NCBI GenBank assembly: GCA_910579435.1 | Contig: CAJTVF010000020.1 | Location: 1-36,206 of the forward strand | DNA: 36,206 bases | Origin: an uncultured Oscillibacter sp. | Lineage (GTDB): Bacteria > Bacillota > Clostridia > Oscillospirales > Oscillospiraceae | Direction: 5' to 3' | In this document: in pieces, positions 1 to 7,377 of the stretch | Layout of the letters: each line of letters begins with the position of its first letter | How positions within the stretch are numbered: position 1 is the first letter of the stretch | Made by a program: the position numbers and the translations under genes | The notes under the pieces: model-generated | Databases searched by the model: none | The model's input: only the letters and a program-made list of their open reading frames with translations | Told to the model about the DNA's origin: nothing

Positions 1-56
1 GATTTTCCTTGAAATTTTCTTGCATCACCTACTTGACTTCATACCATTAGACTGTT

Positions 57-911
57 TTACTCACACAATGGCTGATACGTCAGATCCTCGTCCGCAACCT
101 CGCCGGTGCAGACCACGTTGGTGGGCCCGGTAAGGCAGAGCTCCGTAATCTGGCTGTGGACCCGCTCCGCGTCCACATACAGCGTCCCGCCGGTCATGTC
201 CGCCCGGACCCGCTGCCCGCTGACCTTTCCTTGAAGGGCCAGCACCGCCGCTACGGACCCGGTGCCCGTGCCGCAGGCGTAGGTAAAGTCCTCCACCCCC
301 CGCTCGAAGGTCCGCTCGAAGAAGCGGTCCTCCCCGGTGAGCTCGTAGAAATTCACGTTGGCCCCCTTGGGAAAGACCGGGTTCCAGCGGATTTTCCGGC
401 CCAGCTCCCGAAGCTCGTTTTCGTCGGCGTTTTGCAGGTTGTGGTACGGGACCACCGCGTGGGGCAGTCCCGGGTCCCCCAGCTCCACGTAGGAACAGGC
501 GTACCGCACGCCGTCCACCTCCACCGGGCAGTCCAGTTTTATCGTGGCGGGGTCGTTGAGGCGGACCCGGTAGAGCCGGCGGCCGATTCTCCGGCCAAAC
601 ACCATTCCGGCGGTGGTCTCCACGGCCTGGGCCTCCTTGGCAAGACCGTTTTCAAAGCCGTAGCGGCAGATGCACCGGGCCCCGTTGCCGCACATCTCCC
701 CCACGCTTCCGTCGGAGTTGAAGAACAGCATCTTGAAGTCGCCGCCCTGGTCCGCCGCCTCCACCACCATCAGCCCGTCGGCCCCGATGGACATGCGCCT
801 GCGGCACAGCGTCCGGGCGATTTGGGGAATGGCCTCCAGGGGCAGGCGCTCTTCCAGGTTGTTGAGGATGATAAAGTCGTTTCCGGCCCCGTTCATCTTC
901 CAGAATTTCAT
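57..911 (-). CDS. dapF: Diaminopimelate epimerase
   Basis: The enzyme interconverts LL- and meso-diaminopimelate in the cytoplasm, the last steps of the lysine / peptidoglycan precursor pathway. The 284-residue length is normal for the family. The N-terminus has the NGAGNDF motif, and both active-site cysteines are visible: Cys74 in CGNGARC and Cys213 in ACGTGTGS. The ATG at 911-909 follows AAGGAGGA by a good spacing, and a TATAAT box lies at 943-938 on the same strand; I see no convincing -35 element. The gene stands alone here, its downstream neighbour being outside the window. The presence of dapF fits a meso-DAP type cell wall. The identification is firm. Confidence 0.97.
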   Translation of the reverse strand: MKFWKMNGAGNDFIILNNLEERLPLEAIPQIARTLCRRRMSIGADGLMVVEAADQGGDFKMLFFNSDGSVGEMCGNGARCICRYGFENGLAKEAQAVETTAGMVFGRRIGRRLYRVRLNDPATIKLDCPVEVDGVRYACSYVELGDPGLPHAVVPYHNLQNADENELRELGRKIRWNPVFPKGANVNFYELTGEDRFFERTFERGVEDFTYACGTGTGSVAAVLALQGKVSGQRVRADMTGGTLYVDAERVHSQITELCLTGPTNVVCTGEVADEDLTYQPLCE

Positions 912-1021
912 GGGTCCTTCCTCCTTGTCTGCTCTTCATTATAATCGCACTCTCCGCAAATGAACACCGGAGAATGTGCTGGAAACCTTGCAAAAAGTGC
1001 GGGTTCCATTGGTCCCCGCCG

Positions 1022-1050
1022 TTGACACGCCCGCTAAAATGTGCTATATC
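1022..1050 (+). promoter_or_regulatory. Promoter of the small toxin-like gene
   Basis: TTGACA (1022-1027), a 17-bp spacer and TATATC (1045-1050). The expected transcript starts near 1057 and carries a leader in which CCTCC (1079-1083) can pair with the GGAGG ribosome site (1091-1095), hiding it. The -35 is perfect and the -10 is 4 of 6. Confidence 0.6.
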
Positions 1051-1102
1051 CATATCAGGCGGGAGGGGAACGGCTTGGCCTCCGTACATAGGAGGTGACA
1101 GC

Positions 1103-1186
1103 GTGACGGTTCTGGAAACCCTGGCGTTGCTGAACCTGCTGGCCGTTGTGATCTTTGGCGTTATCAATGTAACGAAAAAGAAATAA
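1103..1186 (+). CDS. Holin-like small membrane toxin (type I TA candidate)
   Basis: A 27-residue peptide begins with MTVLETLALLNL, continues as one hydrophobic helix and ends in a basic tail (VTKKK). This is the shape and N-terminal pattern of the putative holin-like toxin family (Hol_Tox, TxpA-like), whose members act on the cell membrane. The GTG start at 1103 follows a strong AGGAGGTGA site at 1090-1098; longer upstream in-frame starts have no such site. The ribosome site lies in a short hairpin (1079-1083 with 1091-1095). A converging antisense RNA covers the end of the gene and its 3' region. Function is inferred from family resemblance and arrangement; toxicity is not shown by sequence. 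Confidence 0.7.
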   Translation: MTVLETLALLNLLAVVIFGVINVTKKK

Positions 1187-1275
1187 CCGCCCCCCGGCAT
1201 AGGAAGCGGCCAAATCTCCAAGCTCAAAACTTGACGAGGTTGAACTGCGGCCGATGCCCCGGCCGCGCCCCTCTT
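1175..1275 (-). ncRNA. Antisense RNA, candidate type I antitoxin (RatA-like arrangement)
   Basis: Transcription from the minus promoter at 1310-1282 should begin near 1275 and run leftward into the 3' end of the toxin mRNA. It would end at a hairpin formed by CCGCTTCC and GGGGGCGG (about 1187-1209, two G-U pairs), followed on that strand by TTATTTCTTTTT, which is the complement of the lysine-rich toxin tail. The RNA of about 100 nt would be complementary to the toxin stop region and 3' UTR, as in TxpA/RatA. Its ends are inferred; only promoter, terminator and overlap are seen. Confidence 0.6.
1247..1266 (+). terminator. Stem-loop at the toxin mRNA 3' end
   Basis: GCGGCC (1247-1252) pairs with GGCCGC (1261-1266), followed by CCCTCTTGCCTT. 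The tail is only moderately T-rich, so this is a weak intrinsic terminator; it lies inside the antisense RNA. Confidence 0.45.
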
Positions 1276-1281
1276 GCCTTG

Positions 1282-1310
1282 ATTATACCAGCCCTTCCCC
1301 GGGCTGTCAA
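1282..1310 (-). promoter_or_regulatory. Perfect consensus sigma-A promoter for the antisense RNA
   Basis: On the minus strand TTGACA (1310-1305), exactly 17 bp and TATAAT (1287-1282): 12 of 12 consensus bases. No minus-strand reading frame with a ribosome site follows, so the product should be a non-coding RNA facing the small toxin gene. Confidence 0.85.
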
Positions 1311-1338
1311 CCATAAATCCCGGAAAGGAGGCCCCGCC

Positions 1339-1923
1339 ATGCCCCGGAAAAACACCCGGAACACCAAGGGACGCATCATCTCCACCGCCTGGAAGCTCTT
1401 CTACGAGCAGGGCTATGAGGACACCACCATTGAGGACATCGTGTTTGAGTCCGAAACCTCCAAGGGCTCCTTTTATCACTACTTTGACGGGAAGGACGCG
1501 CTGCTTGGCACCCTGTCCAACGTCTTCGACGAAAAATACGAGGAGCTGCTTCCCGCCCTCTCGCCGGAGCAGGACGCCATCGAGAAGCTGGTATTCCTGA
1601 ACCACGAGCTCTTCGCCATGATTGACGGGGGCATCTCCCTGGACCTGCTGGCCCGGCTCCTCTCCACCCAGCTTTTGACCCGGGGTGAGAAGCATTTGCT
1701 GGACCGGAACCGCACCTATTTCAAGCTCCTGCGGAAAATTATCGCCGAGGGACAGCGGGCGGGGCAGCTCCGGGCGGACCGGACGGTGAACGAGATCGTA
1801 AAGGCTTACGCCCTCTGGGAGCGGGCGCTGCTGTACGACTGGTGCCTCTGCGGCGGGGAGTACTCGCTGGTGGCCTACACGGACGCCATGACGCCCACAT
1901 TTCTGGAGAGCTGGCGGAGTTGA
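1339..1923 (+). CDS. TetR/AcrR family transcriptional regulator
   Basis: A 194-residue regulator with the usual N-terminal helix-turn-helix (residues about 10-55; the TTIEDI...GSFYHYF signature is clear) and a variable C-terminal ligand/dimer domain. The ATG at 1339 follows AAAGGAGG; the longer upstream frame runs through the antisense promoter and is rejected. It is followed, 187 bp on, by a sodium:solute symporter gene. A 12-bp inverted repeat between the two (2010-2049) is the likely operator. The likely role is repression of the symporter in response to an unknown ligand. Family is certain; target is inference. Confidence 0.9.
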   Translation: MPRKNTRNTKGRIISTAWKLFYEQGYEDTTIEDIVFESETSKGSFYHYFDGKDALLGTLSNVFDEKYEELLPALSPEQDAIEKLVFLNHELFAMIDGGISLDLLARLLSTQLLTRGEKHLLDRNRTYFKLLRKIIAEGQRAGQLRADRTVNEIVKAYALWERALLYDWCLCGGEYSLVAYTDAMTPTFLESWRS

Positions 1924-1980
1924 TTGAAATATTTGCTTTCCGGCGAAATTTTTCCTTAAAAACTGTACGGCTGAAAAGAC

Positions 1981-2009
1981 TTGATATTTCACCATTTTAT
2001 GCAAATGAT
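1981..2009 (+). promoter_or_regulatory. Candidate promoter of the symporter gene
   Basis: TTGATA (1981-1986), 17 bp, AATGAT (2004-2009). The inverted repeat operator begins at the next base, which suits repression by blocking initiation. The -10 is only 4 of 6; an alternative -10 is TATGAT at 2074-2079. Confidence 0.4.
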
Positions 2010-2049
2010 ACAGAACGGAGTGCAGACTGTATTCTATACTTCGTTCTGT
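2010..2049. promoter_or_regulatory. Large inverted-repeat operator
   Basis: ACAGAACGGAGT (2010-2021) and ACTTCGTTCTGT (2038-2049) are inverted 12-bp arms with one mismatch, separated by 16 bp. The site lies between a TetR gene and the symporter gene. It is probably bound by that regulator; a stem-loop role in the leader RNA is the alternative. Confidence 0.6.
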
Positions 2050-2110
2050 CTTTTATTCTAGTAAAAAGTGTGCTATGATAGCACCCACTGAACCGAAAAG
2101 GAGAGAGAAT

Positions 2111-3643
2111 ATGTCTGCCGCACAAATCTGTATCATGGCCACCATCATCCTGTACCTCTGCTTCGTCATCTTCACAGGCGTGATGATCGGCCGCCGCTCC
2201 AAGAAGAGCGCCGAGGGCTTCTACCTGGGAGGCCGGGGCATCGGCCCCCTGGTCACCGCCATGAGCGCCGAGGCCTCCGACATGAGCAGCTACCTGCTTA
2301 TGGGCATCCCCGGCCTGGCCTACTTATCCGGCGTGGCCGACGCCAGCTGGACCGCCATCGGCCTGGCCGCGGGCACCTACCTCAACTTCCTGCTGGTGGC
2401 GAAAAAGCTCCGCCGCTACAGCGTGAAGCTGGACGCCATCACCATCCCCAGCTTCATCTCCCGGCGCTACGGCGAAAAGAAGCCCGTCATCATGTGCATT
2501 TCCGCCCTCATCATTCTGATCTTCTTCGTGCCGTATGTTGCCTCGGGCCTTGCCGCCATCGGCAAGCTCTTCAACAGCCTCTTCGGCTGGGACTACATGA
2601 TGGCCGTCGTGGTCGGGGCCATCGTCATCATCAGCTATACCTCCATCGGCGGATTCAACGCCGTGGCGACCATGGACCTGATCCAGTCCGTCATCATGAC
2701 CGCGGCTCTGGCCGTCATCGTGGTCTTCGGCGTGGTCCAGGCGGGGGGCATGGACGCGGTAATCGCCCACGCCCAGACCCTCCCGGGCTTCTTCAGCTTC
2801 ACCGAGACCTATAACGCCGCCAGCGGCGCGGCGGAGCCCTATGGCTTCATCCGCATCATCTCCATGATGGCCTGGGGCCTGGGCTACTTCGGCATGCCCC
2901 ACATCCTGGTCCGCTTCATGGCTATCCGGGACGAAAACGAGCTGACCCTCTCCCGCCGCATCGCGGGAACGTGGGTGGTAATCTCCATGGGCGTGGCGGT
3001 GTTCATCGGCATCGTGGGCCATGCCGTCTCCGCCGCGGGCCGGGTGCCCTTCCTGGAGGGCAGCGCCACCGAGACCATCATCGTGAAGCTGTCCGACCTG
3101 CTGTCCTCTTACGGCATCCTCCCCGCCATCGTGGCGGGCTGCATCCTGGCGGGCATCCTGGCCGCCACCATGTCCACCGCCGACAGCCAGCTGCTGGCGG
3201 CCTCCTCCGCCTTCTCGGAGAACATCGTTCAGGGGGTCTTCGGCGTAAAGCTGACGGAGAAGCAGACCATGCTGATTGCCCGGCTGACCGTCATCGTCAT
3301 CGCCGTCATCGCCCTGTTCCTGGCCTCGGACCCCGACAGCAACGTGTTCCAGATCGTGTCCTTCGCCTGGGCGGGCTTCGGCGCGGCCTTTGGCCCCGCC
3401 ATCCTCTGCGCCCTCTACTGGAAGCGGAGCAACCGCCAGGGCATCATGGCGGGCCTCGTCGCCGGAGGCGTGATGATTTTCGTCTGGAAGTTCCTGGTCC
3501 GCCCCATGGGCGGCGCGCTGGACATCTATGAGCTGCTGCCCGCTTTCGTGGTGGGCCTGGCCGCCATCATCATTGTGAGCCTGCTGACCCCGGCCCCGGA
3601 CGCGGAAACCGGGAAGCTCTTCGACGAGGTGAAGGAGAAGTAA
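2111..3643 (+). CDS. putP: Sodium:proline (solute) symporter, SSS family
   Basis: A 510-residue polytopic membrane protein of the sodium:solute symporter family (TC 2.A.21), best matching PutP-type proline transporters. Seen: N-terminal helix, then the FYLGGRGIGPLVTAMSAEASDMSSYLLMG segment (key residues about 38-66) that carries sodium and substrate contacts in PutP, about 13 hydrophobic helices, and the ATMSTADSQLLAASSA segment in the C-terminal half. The ATG at 2111 follows AAAAGGAGAG; the longer frame from 2075 has no ribosome site. An intrinsic terminator follows at once. Control by the upstream TetR protein through the palindrome at 2010-2049 is likely. Substrate is inferred from family; other amino or organic acids remain possible. 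Confidence 0.88.
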   Translation: MSAAQICIMATIILYLCFVIFTGVMIGRRSKKSAEGFYLGGRGIGPLVTAMSAEASDMSSYLLMGIPGLAYLSGVADASWTAIGLAAGTYLNFLLVAKKLRRYSVKLDAITIPSFISRRYGEKKPVIMCISALIILIFFVPYVASGLAAIGKLFNSLFGWDYMMAVVVGAIVIISYTSIGGFNAVATMDLIQSVIMTAALAVIVVFGVVQAGGMDAVIAHAQTLPGFFSFTETYNAASGAAEPYGFIRIISMMAWGLGYFGMPHILVRFMAIRDENELTLSRRIAGTWVVISMGVAVFIGIVGHAVSAAGRVPFLEGSATETIIVKLSDLLSSYGILPAIVAGCILAGILAATMSTADSQLLAASSAFSENIVQGVFGVKLTEKQTMLIARLTVIVIAVIALFLASDPDSNVFQIVSFAWAGFGAAFGPAILCALYWKRSNRQGIMAGLVAGGVMIFVWKFLVRPMGGALDIYELLPAFVVGLAAIIIVSLLTPAPDAETGKLFDEVKEK

Positions 3644-3658
3644 ATCCGGCTAAAAGGA

Positions 3659-3688
3659 CCGCCCGGGAGCCGTCCCGGGCGGTTTTTT
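3659..3688 (+). terminator. Intrinsic terminator after putP
   Basis: CCGCCCGGGA (3659-3668), loop GCCG, TCCCGGGCGG (3673-3682), then six T. A perfect 10-bp stem. Confidence 0.93.
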
Positions 3689-3701
3689 CGGCAGTTCCCC
3701 C

Positions 3702-3730
3702 TTGACAAAACGGCCCCTTCCCCGTACAAT
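3702..3730 (+). promoter_or_regulatory. Promoter of the Leu T-box transcript
   Basis: TTGACA (3702-3707), 17 bp, TACAAT (3725-3730): 11 of 12 consensus bases, directly after the putP terminator and just before the T-box leader. Confidence 0.85.
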
Positions 3731-3736
3731 AGGGCC

Positions 3737-3972
3737 TGTTGAACGACGATGAAGGGAAAAAAGACGGGGGAATGTCCCGCCCTCAGAGAGCCGGCGGATG
3801 GTGCGAGCCGGCGGGGGAGCCCCTGTGCATGACTGGTCCCGGAGTCTCCCGCCCGAGAGGTAGGGCGGGGCGGTCTGCCTCCGTTACCGGGCTTTGAGGG
3901 CCGCCGCTGGCGGCTGAACAGGGTGGTACCGCGTGCATCCACGCCCCTGGCCGCATAGGCTGGGGGCGTTTT
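3737..3972 (+). ncRNA. T-box riboswitch, specifier CUG (Leu)
   Basis: The leader shows the order of a T-box: a purine-rich stem I base, AGAGAGCC with GGTGCGAGCC in the distal part of stem I (about 3785-3810), a specifier region, then the T-box AGGGTGGTACCGCG at 3920-3933. A terminator follows (ACGCCCC 3941-3947 with GGGGCGT 3963-3969, then T). When the specifier region is laid without gaps on the Met T-box at 13335 in this window, its AUG falls on CTG at 3833-3835, followed by G. So uncharged tRNA-Leu is the likely effector. TGG (Trp) in the next register is the alternative, but it would be followed by T. The first gene downstream is DUF2500, then leuS. Confidence 0.85.
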
Positions 3973-3997
3973 CGCCGTTTGAGAAAGGAGAGAGGAC

Positions 3998-4378
3998 ATG
4001 AGCATGGGGTTTGGAATGGGCGGATTTGACCTGATATTTTCGATTTTCCCATTTCTGTTCATCACGGTATTTGTCATCGTCATCGGCACGTTCATCGTGA
4101 CGGCAGTCCGGGGCGTTGGGACCTGGAGCAAGAACAACGCCTCCCCCCGGCTGACGGTTTCCGCCGAGGTGGCCGCCAAGCGTACCTGCGTCAGCCATCA
4201 TCACGGCCAGAACGACATGCACCATTCTTCCACCCGCTACTACGCCACCTTCCAGGTGGAGAGCGGGGACCGGATGGAGCTGGCCGTCAGCGGCCCGGAA
4301 TACGGAATGCTGGCGGAGGGGGACCGGGGGACCCTGACCTTCCAGGGGACGCGGTATCTGGGCTTTGAGCGGAGCTGA
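3998..4378 (+). CDS. DUF2500 family membrane-anchored protein
   Basis: A 126-residue protein with one N-terminal transmembrane helix (about residues 10-38) and a soluble beta-rich domain. The ending, YYATFQVESG...EYGMLAEGDRGTLTFQGTRY, matches the DUF2500 pattern seen in E. coli YhhM; function unknown. ATG at 3998 follows AAAGGAGAGA. It lies 25 bp behind the T-box terminator, so its expression should rise when a tRNA (probably tRNA-Leu) is uncharged. That is unexpected for this family. It may be a passenger between the riboswitch and leuS, or a real member of the response. Confidence 0.8.
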   Translation: MSMGFGMGGFDLIFSIFPFLFITVFVIVIGTFIVTAVRGVGTWSKNNASPRLTVSAEVAAKRTCVSHHHGQNDMHHSSTRYYATFQVESGDRMELAVSGPEYGMLAEGDRGTLTFQGTRYLGFERS

Positions 4379-4387
4379 GCCGAGTTC

Positions 4388-4470
4388 TGCCGGCAGAAGG
4401 GCAGTCCCTGGTGGAATGGCCTGACCAGGGGGTCAGGCCCCACAAGGAGAGCGCATGCTCCTACCCAGGA
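4388..4470 (+). repeat. Dispersed palindromic repeat, copy 1 (GGCCTGACC type)
   Basis: The core hairpin is GGCCTGACC (4418-4426), loop AGGG, GGTCAGGCC (4431-4439), followed by CCACAA and a GCATGCT motif. It shares its core and flanks (TGCCGG upstream, GCATGCT downstream) with 21429-21515 and its core with 4604-4640. Confidence 0.75.
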
Positions 4471-4603
4471 ATCAGCATTTCGGGGTGTTGTACCAGTAGG
4501 AGGGCAGTCCCTGGGAGCATATCAGGCCCACAGCGCAGCACCGCATCAGCGGCAGCGGAAAGAGGAGAAAGTCCATTCAGTAAGCACCAAAACCCCCGCC
4601 CCA

Positions 4604-4640
4604 GGAAATGGCCTGACCAAGGGGTCAGACCCCACAAGTA
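4604..4640 (+). repeat. Dispersed palindromic repeat, copy 2 (GGCCTGACC type)
   Basis: GGCCTGACC (4610-4618) and GGTCAGACC (4623-4631), then CCACAA. Shorter than copies 1 and 3: only the hairpin and its immediate flank are kept. Confidence 0.7.
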
Positions 4641-4700
4641 TCCACCCTTAAAAAACCAGTCTCACTTTGCGGGATGTTCTACTGATAGAAGGTCAAATTA

Positions 4701-4767
4701 CTTCTTTTTCTCTTTTGGACCGAGCACGGCCCGTTTTCTCTTTTTCTTCTGGAAGAAAAAGAGAAAA
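4701..4767 (+). other. Perfect triple-helix-forming element upstream of leuS
   Basis: Three 16-nt tracts lie in a row: pyrimidine CTTCTTTTTCTCTTTT (4701-4716), pyrimidine TTTTCTCTTTTTCTTC (4734-4749), then after a TG loop purine GAAGAAAAAGAGAAAA (4752-4767). Tracts 2 and 3 are perfect reverse complements. Tract 1 is the exact mirror of tract 2 and matches the purine tract in parallel orientation at all 16 positions (T.A-T and C.G-C triads). This allows a perfect intramolecular pyrimidine-motif triplex in RNA or H-DNA. The whole 511-bp gap 4379-4889 has no convincing gene; besides this it holds repeats 1 and 2 and a GGGGGGTG/CACCCCCC pair (4769-4776, 4831-4838). Confidence 0.8.
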
Positions 4768-4841
4768 TGGGGGGTGCAATGGACCATCCATCGCTGGTAT
4801 CCATTCTCCCCCGCCCGCAAGGGCGAGCAACACCCCCCGCT

Positions 4842-4870
4842 TTGCAAAAGCGCCATAATAGCCATATTAT
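4842..4870 (+). promoter_or_regulatory. Possible internal promoter for leuS
   Basis: TTGCAA (4842-4847), 17 bp, TATTAT (4865-4870), giving a leader of about 13 nt with the ribosome site AGAAGGAG. If real, leuS would be partly independent of the T-box promoter 1.1 kb upstream. Confidence 0.35.
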
Positions 4871-4889
4871 CAATAGAAGGAGATCACAC

Positions 4890-7313
4890 ATGAAGTACGA
4901 TTTCACCGCCATAGAACAAAAATGGCAGGCCAAATGGCTGGAAGAAAAACCCTTTACCGCCGTCAACGGCGACACGAGCCGGGAAAAATTCTTCGGCCTC
5001 ATCGAGTTCCCCTACCCCTCCGGCCAGGGCCTCCATGTGGGCCACGCCCGGCCCTTCACCGCCATGGACATCATCTGCCGGAAAAAGCGGATGCAGGGCT
5101 ATAACGTCCTCTTCCCCATCGGCTACGACGCCTTCGGCCTGCCCACGGAGAACTACGCCGTGAAAAACCACATCCACCCCGCCAAGGTCACCCACGACAA
5201 CGTCTCCAACTTCCGCAAGCAGCTTCAGATGCTGGGCTACTCCTTCGACTGGGACCGGGAGGTCAACACCACGGACCCGGACTACTACAAGTGGACCCAG
5301 TGGATTTTCCTCCAGATGTTCAAGAAGGGCCTGGCCTATAAGGCCTCCATGCCCGTGAACTGGTGCACCAGCTGCAAGATCGTCCTGGCCAACGAGGAAG
5401 TGGTGGAGGGCGTGTGCGAGCGCTGCGGCGGCGAGGTCATCCGCAAGGAAAAATCCCAGTGGATGCTGGCCATCACCAAGTACGCCGACCGGCTCATCGA
5501 CGATTTGGAGGACGTGGACTTCATCAACCGGGTCAAAATCCAGCAGCGGAACTGGATCGGCCGGTCCGAGGGCTGCGAGCTGACCTTTGAGACCAATATG
5601 GAAGATACCGTCAGCGTCTACACCACCCGGGCGGACACCCTCTTCGGATTGTCCTATGTGGTCATCTCCCCGGAGCATCCCCTGCTGGAAAAATGGAAGG
5701 ACCGCATCGGCAACTGGGACGAGGTGGCCGCCTACCAGGCGGAGGCCGCGAGAAAATCCGACTTTGAGCGGGGCGAGCTGAACAAGGAGAAAACCGGCGT
5801 CCGGCTGGAGGGCGTCCTGGTCACCAACCCCGCCAACGGCGAAACCGTCCCCATGTTCGTCTCCGACTACGTGCTGATGGGCTACGGCACCGGCATCGTC
5901 ATGGGCGTGCCCGGCCACGACCAGCGGGACTGGGACTTCGCCACCAAGTTCGGCCTGCCCATCATTCCTGTCGTGGAGGGGGGCGATATCAGCAAAAGCG
6001 CCTACACCACCAAAGACGACGGCATCATGATAAACTCCGGCTTCCTGAACGGCATGACCGTAAAAGAGGCCATTCCCGCCATGAAGGAATACGCCGTGGA
6101 GCACGGTTTCGGCGTGAAAAAGACCAACTTCAAGCTCCGGGACTGGGTGTTCAGCCGCCAGCGCTACTGGGGCGAACCCATCCCCCTGGTGAACTGCGAA
6201 AAGTGCGGCTGGGTCCCCCTGCCGGAGTCGGAGCTGCCCCTGCTCCTTCCCGAGGTGGAGAGCTATGAGGTGACGGACACCGGCGAAAGCCCCCTGGCGA
6301 AGATGACGGACTGGGTGAACACCACCTGCCCGAAGTGCGGCGGCCCCGCCCAGCGGGAGACGGACACCATGCCCCAGTGGGCGGGCTCCAGCTGGTACTT
6401 CCTGCGCTATATGGACCCCCACAACGACAAGGCCCTGGCCTCCAAGGAGGCCCTGGATTACTGGTCCCCCGTGGACTGGTACAACGGCGGCATGGAGCAC
6501 ACCACCCTCCACCTGCTGTACAGCCGCTTCTGGCACAAGTTCCTCTATGACATCGGGGTCGTGCCCACCAAGGAGCCCTACGCCAAGCGCACCAGCCACG
6601 GCATGATCCTGGGCGAGGGCGGCGAGAAAATGTCCAAATCCCGGGGCAACGTGGTGAACCCCAACGACATCGTGGCCCAGTACGGCGCGGACACCATGCG
6701 CCTGTATATCATGTTCGTAGGCGACTTCGAGCAGGCGGCCATCTGGTCCACCGAGGCGGTGAAGGGCTCCAAGCGCTTCCTGGACCGCGTGTGGAACCTG
6801 GCGGAGAACGCCAAGGACGACCCGAACCCCTCTCCCGCCAACGAGGCCATCCTCCACCGGACCATCAAAAAGGTCACAGGGGATATCGACAGCCTGAAAA
6901 TGAACACGGCCGTTGCCGCCATGATGACAGCGGTGAACGAGCTGACGGCCAACGGGGTCACCAAGGGGGACATGAAGCCTCTGATTCAGCTGCTGAACCC
7001 CTTCGCGCCCCATATCACGGAGGAGCTGTGGGAGAAGTTCGGCTTTGCCGCCGAGACTGGGAAGATGTGCTGCCAAAGCCAGTGGCCCGCTTACGACGAG
7101 AGCAAGACCGTGGCCTCCACCGTGTCCTTCGCCGTCCAGGTGAACGGCAGGCTGAAAGGCGCCGTCACCATGCCCGCGGACAGCGGGGAGCAGGCCGTGG
7201 TAGACGCCGCCATGACGGTGGATAAGGTCCAGAAGGCCACGGCGGGGATGCAGGTGGTCAAGACCATCTTTGTCAAAAACCGGCTGGTGAACCTGATTGT
7301 GAAGCCGCAGTAA
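4890..7313 (+). CDS. leuS: Leucyl-tRNA synthetase
   Basis: This class I synthetase charges tRNA-Leu with leucine. The 807-residue length fits bacterial LeuRS. Seen: HIGH-type motif HVGH at residues 49-52, zinc-ribbon cysteines (CTSC...CERC near 168-190), a CP1 editing insert, a second CxxC pair set near 440-490 (CEKC, CPKC), the WAGSSWYFLRY segment, KMSKS near 580, and the anticodon-binding and C-terminal domains. ATG at 4890 follows AGAAGGAG; the longer frame from 4767 runs through the structured leader and is rejected. It probably lies in the transcript of the Leu T-box at 3737-3972, after DUF2500, though a weak promoter sits just upstream. Confidence 0.98.
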   Translation: MKYDFTAIEQKWQAKWLEEKPFTAVNGDTSREKFFGLIEFPYPSGQGLHVGHARPFTAMDIICRKKRMQGYNVLFPIGYDAFGLPTENYAVKNHIHPAKVTHDNVSNFRKQLQMLGYSFDWDREVNTTDPDYYKWTQWIFLQMFKKGLAYKASMPVNWCTSCKIVLANEEVVEGVCERCGGEVIRKEKSQWMLAITKYADRLIDDLEDVDFINRVKIQQRNWIGRSEGCELTFETNMEDTVSVYTTRADTLFGLSYVVISPEHPLLEKWKDRIGNWDEVAAYQAEAARKSDFERGELNKEKTGVRLEGVLVTNPANGETVPMFVSDYVLMGYGTGIVMGVPGHDQRDWDFATKFGLPIIPVVEGGDISKSAYTTKDDGIMINSGFLNGMTVKEAIPAMKEYAVEHGFGVKKTNFKLRDWVFSRQRYWGEPIPLVNCEKCGWVPLPESELPLLLPEVESYEVTDTGESPLAKMTDWVNTTCPKCGGPAQRETDTMPQWAGSSWYFLRYMDPHNDKALASKEALDYWSPVDWYNGGMEHTTLHLLYSRFWHKFLYDIGVVPTKEPYAKRTSHGMILGEGGEKMSKSRGNVVNPNDIVAQYGADTMRLYIMFVGDFEQAAIWSTEAVKGSKRFLDRVWNLAENAKDDPNPSPANEAILHRTIKKVTGDIDSLKMNTAVAAMMTAVNELTANGVTKGDMKPLIQLLNPFAPHITEELWEKFGFAAETGKMCCQSQWPAYDESKTVASTVSFAVQVNGRLKGAVTMPADSGEQAVVDAAMTVDKVQKATAGMQVVKTIFVKNRLVNLIVKPQ

Positions 7314-7377
7314 CATTGGGGAGATTCAGCTGTGATGATAGCTGGCGCATTGCACTCAATGTCATTAAGTTAAGGAG

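Noticed and set aside
974..1186. 70-codon version of the small toxin frame
   Set aside because: The first 43 codons cover the toxin promoter and leader; the AGGAGGTGA site points to GTG 1103.
652..2004. Long minus-strand frame of 450 codons
   Set aside because: It runs antisense through the toxin and TetR genes and into dapF, has no ribosome site, and its start resembles noncoding GC-rich sequence; it is a shadow of high-GC coding on the other strand.
3702..3972. Trp (TGG) as specifier of the first T-box
   Set aside because: Possible by eye, but the gapless alignment to the Met T-box gives CTG, the following base is then a purine, and leuS lies downstream.
4411..4893. 160-codon plus-strand frame before leuS
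   Set aside because: It crosses two palindromic repeats and the triplex element, has no ribosome site and no recognisable domain.
4884..7316. 810-codon minus-strand frame opposite leuS
   Set aside because: Composition is typical of the antisense of a GC-rich gene (His/Val/Gly/Leu runs) and leuS on the plus strand has all its motifs.
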